Source of the DNA: Spartobacteria bacterium
GTDB taxonomy: Bacteria; Verrucomicrobiota; Verrucomicrobiia; Chthoniobacterales; UBA10450
NCBI GenBank assembly: GCA_003169695.1
Contig: PNAS01000073.1
Location: forward strand, 1-64,000
Length of the DNA stretch: 64,000 bases
Reading direction: 5' to 3'
This document shows positions 60,933-64,000 of the stretch, one piece after another. A program made the translations under genes and the position numbers. Under the pieces are notes generated by a model. The model did no database searches. It saw only the letters and a program-made list of their open reading frames with translations, and had not been told where the DNA came from. Positions within the stretch are counted from its first letter, which is position 1. Every line of letters starts with the position of its first letter.

Positions 60933-62246
60933 ATGCATGCCGAACCCGACAAACTAGCCGCGTTCCGAAACGCCCTCCCCAAGGAGGGCTTATTCGCCGG
61001 CAAGGAGTTCCTGCTGTCGCCCGATCCTTTTCCGATTGATGGCGCATTCGAAAAAGAACTCGAGCAGCTCGGACATCGACTTTTCGTGTTCCAACGCGCG
61101 TGCAACGAGCTTTACCAGCGCAGCGTCAAAGGCAAACAACCCGCGTGGATCGCCGCATACCTCGATGCCGGGAAGCCGGCCGAGCTGATTGAATTCTCTC
61201 GCCAGAAACAATTCCGCGATGATGTGCCGCTGATCATCCGGCCCGATCTGGTTCTGACTGAGACAGGTTACACCATCGCCGAGATTGATTCCGTCCCCGG
61301 AGGGATCGGTTTAACCGGATGGCTCAATCAAACTTACGCGGCGATCGGCAGTAAAGTGATCGGCGGTCCGGAAGGAATGCTCGAGGGCTTTCGGAGTTTG
61401 TTGGCGGAGGGCGGCGACATCGCGATTTCGGAAGAATCGCGGACGTACCGCCCGGAGATGAATTGGATCGCTGCGCAGCTTCACAAGAAACATCCCGAAT
61501 TCGAATGGCGCGTCGTTGAGGCCGAAACCTACGAACCGGTAGCGGGTCGGAATGTTTATCGCTTTTTCGAGTTGTTTGATCTTCCAAATCTTCCGCGTGT
61601 TTCCGAGCTCATGAATGCGGCGAGAAAGGGAACGGCGCGGGTCACGCCGCCGTTCAAGCCATATCTCGAGGAAAAAATGTGGTTCGCGCTTTTTTGGATG
61701 CAACCGCTTCGCGAATTCTGGCGACGCGAGCTCGGGGAGAAATATTTTTTGAAATTGCAGGAGGTGATTCCCTACACCTGGCCGCTCGATCCGACACTGT
61801 TGCCCCAGCATGCTGTCATCCCACGGCTCGAGATCCACGATTGGCGCGAAGCCGGAAAGCTCAGCCAGAAGGACCGCGATCTCTTATTAAAAGTGAGCGG
61901 ATTTTCCCCGCTGGGGTGGGGGAGCCGCGGGGTGGTTCTCGGATCCGATCTTCCGCAAGCGGAATGGGAGCGTGAGATCGAAGAGGCGCTCGCGACTTTC
62001 GACCGTTCGCCCAGGATCCTGCAACGCTTTCACAAAGGTCGGTTGATCGACCATCGGTACTGGGACAACGCGACGGATGAGATTAAGACGATGCGCGGTC
62101 GTGTGCGACTTTGTCCGTATTTTTTCGTGGAAAACGCGAAGGTTATCTTGCGCGGTGCGCTCGCCACGATCGTTCCAGCTGACAAGAAGCTCCTCCACGG
62201 AATGCGCGACGCAATCCTTGCGCCGACACAGGTTCAACCGGCCTAA
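60933..62246 (+). CDS. ATP-grasp-like protein of unknown function
   Basis: A 437-residue cytoplasmic protein. Family-like blocks are 'DDVPLIIRPDLVLTETGYTIAEIDSVPGGIGLTGWLNQTYAAIGSKVIGG', 'FPYLEEKMWFALFWMQPLREFWRRELGEKYF'-type text (actual begins PFKPYLEEKMW), 'LLLKVSGFSPLGWGSRGVVLGSDL', and 'ILQRFHKGRLIDHRYWD' with 'RVRLCPYFFV'. The 'VKVSGFSP..WGSRGV.LG', 'LQRFHK' and 'R(V)RLCPYFF' order fits circularly permuted ATP-grasp or glutathionylspermidine-synthetase-like folds. No specific substrate can be assigned. It follows the heptamer array. Confidence 0.75.
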   Translation: MHAEPDKLAAFRNALPKEGLFAGKEFLLSPDPFPIDGAFEKELEQLGHRLFVFQRACNELYQRSVKGKQPAWIAAYLDAGKPAELIEFSRQKQFRDDVPLIIRPDLVLTETGYTIAEIDSVPGGIGLTGWLNQTYAAIGSKVIGGPEGMLEGFRSLLAEGGDIAISEESRTYRPEMNWIAAQLHKKHPEFEWRVVEAETYEPVAGRNVYRFFELFDLPNLPRVSELMNAARKGTARVTPPFKPYLEEKMWFALFWMQPLREFWRRELGEKYFLKLQEVIPYTWPLDPTLLPQHAVIPRLEIHDWREAGKLSQKDRDLLLKVSGFSPLGWGSRGVVLGSDLPQAEWEREIEEALATFDRSPRILQRFHKGRLIDHRYWDNATDEIKTMRGRVRLCPYFFVENAKVILRGALATIVPADKKLLHGMRDAILAPTQVQPA

Positions 62247-62267
62247 CGAGAAATAATCAGACGATTT

Positions 62268-63698
62268 ATGGCAGCCGGCCAATGGATCGAATCGCATGTT
62301 CCTGCGAGGCTGGATCGATTGCCGTGGAGCCGCTGGCACTGGCTGATCGTGATTTCCCTCGGAGCGACGTGGATCCTGGATGGCCTCGAGGTGACGCTCG
62401 CCGGTTCGCTCGCTGGCATTCTGACTCATCGAGAAGCGCTCGGTCTAAGCGACGCCCAGGTGGGGGCGAGCGCGACTTTCTATCTTGCCGGCGCGGTGAT
62501 TGGCGCGCTGCTTTTCGGGTACGGCACGGACCGGCTGGGGCGGAAGAGATTGTTTTTCATCACGGTCGCCGTTTATCTCGTGGCCACGGCGTTGACCGCA
62601 TTTTCGTGGAGTTTCGCGAGCTACGCGGTTTTTCGTGCGCTGACCGGCGCCGGCATCGGTGGGGAATACGCGGCAATCAATTCCGCGATCGACGAACTGA
62701 TTCCGGCGCGCGTCCTTGGCCGCGTGGATCTGATGATCAACGGTTCCTACTGGATCGGAGCAGCGCTCGGCTCCGCTGCCACGATTGTGCTGCTTGATCC
62801 GCGCCGGCTGCCGGTCTGGCTCGGCTGGCGGCTCGCGTTTGGAATCGGCGCGATGCTCGGCCTCGGAGTGATTTTCCTCCGCCGCTGGATTCCGGAGAGT
62901 CCGCGCTGGCTGATGATTCACGGACGAAATGCCGAGGCGGAAAAAATCGTGGACGAAGTGGAGCGGACGATTGCGACAGAAGCGCTTCCTCCGCCCGATG
63001 AGCCGGCGACGCGAATTCGGACGCGGACGCACACTCCATGGCACGAGATCTGGCAGACGATCGTGCATGAACATCGGCGGCGTTCGGTCCTGGGGTTCGT
63101 TTTGATGCTGACGCAGGCGTTTTTTTACAACGCGATCTTTTTCACCTACGGCCTGGTGCTCATGCGGTTTTACAACGTGCCGTCGGAGAGCGTGGGCCTC
63201 TACCTTCTGCCCTTCGCGCTGGGCAACGTGCTCGGACCATTCGTGATTGGGCACCTCTTCGATACGATCGGGCGCAAGCCGATGATCACCGCCACATACG
63301 CAATTGCCGGCGTATTGCTCGCGCTGACCGGCTGGCTTTTTCACGCGGGCCTGCTGACAGCACAAACGCAGACGCTGGCGTGGACGCTGATTTTTTTCGT
63401 GGCTTCGGCGGCGGCGAGCTCCGCTTACCTGACAGTGAGCGAGATTTTTCCGCTGGAAATTCGTGCTCTGGCCATCGCGCTGTTCTACGCCATCGGAACG
63501 CTCGTTGGTGGAGTGGGGGCGCCGATCTTGTTCGGCTGGATCATCGGCACGGGATCGAAGACGGCGCTGTTCGTCGGTTATCTTGTCGGGGCCGCGCTGA
63601 TGATTCTGGGCGCGTTGGTCGAGGCCTGGATTGGTGTGGCCGCGGAAAGACGCTCGCTGGAGAGCGTGGCGGCACCTTTATCGTGTCGGGGGTCTTAA
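62268..63698 (+). CDS. MFS transporter, sugar/aromatic acid porter type
   Basis: A 476-residue 12-helix carrier. It has 'LIVISLGATWILDGLEVTLAGSLAGIL' (helix 1 with Asp), 'FGYGTDRLGRKRLFFITVAVY' (motif A), 'RALTGAGIGGEYAAINSAIDELIPARVLGRVDLM' and 'RRWIPESPRWLM', a pattern of the sugar-porter/metabolite-H+ symporter group, then 'GHLFDTIGRKPMITATYAIAG' (second motif A). Substrate unknown. It follows the ATP-grasp-like gene by 22 bases and overlaps the convergent last gene by 21. Confidence 0.9.
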   Translation: MAAGQWIESHVPARLDRLPWSRWHWLIVISLGATWILDGLEVTLAGSLAGILTHREALGLSDAQVGASATFYLAGAVIGALLFGYGTDRLGRKRLFFITVAVYLVATALTAFSWSFASYAVFRALTGAGIGGEYAAINSAIDELIPARVLGRVDLMINGSYWIGAALGSAATIVLLDPRRLPVWLGWRLAFGIGAMLGLGVIFLRRWIPESPRWLMIHGRNAEAEKIVDEVERTIATEALPPPDEPATRIRTRTHTPWHEIWQTIVHEHRRRSVLGFVLMLTQAFFYNAIFFTYGLVLMRFYNVPSESVGLYLLPFALGNVLGPFVIGHLFDTIGRKPMITATYAIAGVLLALTGWLFHAGLLTAQTQTLAWTLIFFVASAAASSAYLTVSEIFPLEIRALAIALFYAIGTLVGGVGAPILFGWIIGTGSKTALFVGYLVGAALMILGALVEAWIGVAAERRSLESVAAPLSCRGS

Positions 63699-64000
63699 CG
63701 GAGAGTAGCTAATTTCCAGCTCGCGGGTGTAAACTGAACCGGCCGGCGTCAGCCTGCTGGAGTTAAGACAGAAGGATTCGACGTGAATCATTCCAGCGTC
63801 GAGCGCGGCGCGCGTTCTAAGAAAAGGTCGCACTGATTCCGCGGAAACATCCCGGCAACGGGCGAGGGTGATATGCGGATGAAACGATCGCAGATCGGGT
63901 TCGAGTCCCGCCCCGATCGCGGCTTCCTGCACGCGTTTATGCAACTGGAAAAGATGCGGATGACCGGTGCCGACGCCGACCCAAAGAACGTTCGGCGAGC
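63678..64000 (-). CDS. RNA 2',3'-cyclic phosphodiesterase / 2'-5' RNA ligase family protein, 5' end cut by window edge
   Basis: The reading frame is open from the window edge. Its visible part reads 'SPNVLWVGVGTGHPHLFQLHKRVQEAAIGAGLEPDLRSFHPHITLARCRDVSAE', which has the second HxTx motif (HPHITLAR) of the ThpR/LigT 2H phosphoesterase family and its 'LWVG(V/L)' strand. It ends 'SVYTRELEISYSPLRPPTR'. The first HxTx motif lies outside the window. Convergent with the MFS gene, overlapping by 21 bases. Confidence 0.88.
   Translation of the reverse strand, partial: SPNVLWVGVGTGHPHLFQLHKRVQEAAIGAGLEPDLRSFHPHITLARCRDVSAESVRPFLRTRAALDAGMIHVESFCLNSSRLTPAGSVYTRELEISYSPLRPPTR

Noticed and set aside
60706..61047. 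Minus-strand frame containing 'NVQRPTSNVQRST'
   Set aside because: This peptide is the translation of the GTTGGAC array and not a gene.

Overview
This 64 kb window has about 68 protein genes or gene remnants, two tRNAs and many short palindromic or tandem intergenic repeats. It is GC-rich and densely packed. Many neighbours overlap by 4 bases (ATGA) or 8-17 bases. Both strands are used in blocks, and most genes are ordinary chromosomal ones. A Gram-negative envelope is indicated by LpxK, hopanoid genes (HpnH plus squalene-hopene cyclase), a PlsC/acyl-ACP-synthetase fusion and a type II/IV-type pseudopilin. LL-diaminopimelate aminotransferase (DapL), the secreted metalloprotease with repeated sandwich domains, and heptanucleotide tandem repeats that mimic protein tails such as ENRKSKI all resemble soil Verrucomicrobiota. 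I infer that phylum. No rRNA is present to prove it.

Layout. 1-4406 (minus): a TPR-like protein, an ABC-2 exporter whose ATPase gene is frameshifted, acylphosphatase, and three secreted proteins of unknown role. 4520-7335 (plus): eno, ftsB/divIC-like and prfB with its programmed +1 frameshift. 7365-11492 (minus): matrixin-like protease, SprT-like protein, cysteine desulfurase and serine acetyltransferase. The last two are one translationally coupled sulfur unit. 11614-15018 (plus): a broken PepSY-TM gene, glgB and a pseudopilin. 15002-17809 (minus): xseA, ruvB and an RsbW-like ATPase. 17902-22671 (plus): a secreted protein, DUF5996, an AraC regulator, purH and a GNAT acetyltransferase. 22692-27565 (minus): a membrane protein, a GIY-YIG protein, and M28 and M3 peptidases. 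27700-28698: MarC and a CoA-binding protein, converging on a perfect hairpin.

28992-36669 (plus): hpnH and shc behind a near-consensus promoter, DUF5655, sod, dapL, a sigma-like/membrane-protein pair, tRNA-Met and a MaoC hydratase. 36685-40191: the PlsC-acyl-AMP-ligase fusion, divergent from a spinster-like MFS transporter. 40224-48786: VOC protein, TonB-like protein, AAG glycosylase, mnmA, cutA, VanX-like dipeptidase, a large coiled-coil membrane protein and acs. 48906-52659: dodecin, a methyltransferase, thrB and lpxK. 52660-55955 is the accessory-looking part. It has nested palindromes, a two-gene cassette sharing a 'QPESG.GYQ' domain (the larger gene ends in a 'GQPGGG' segment resembling TNT-type toxins, and both are frameshifted), a gene-free repeat-rich stretch, a stand-alone LigD-type polymerase, and a small SMR-like gene bracketed by 20-bp inverted repeats. 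55956-64000: a Tudor-like protein, radical SAM protein, tRNA-Ser, PAP2, a family-39 glycosyltransferase, ruvA, an ATP-grasp-like protein, an MFS transporter and a truncated RNA ligase/phosphodiesterase.

The best candidates for something undescribed are the QPESG/GQPGGG cassette, the inverted-repeat-flanked SMR gene, and the lysophospholipid-type pairing of an acyltransferase/ligase fusion with a spinster-like carrier. Five reading-frame breaks outside prfB (four indels, one stop) were found by reading across frames. Whether they are real mutations or consensus errors cannot be decided from the sequence.
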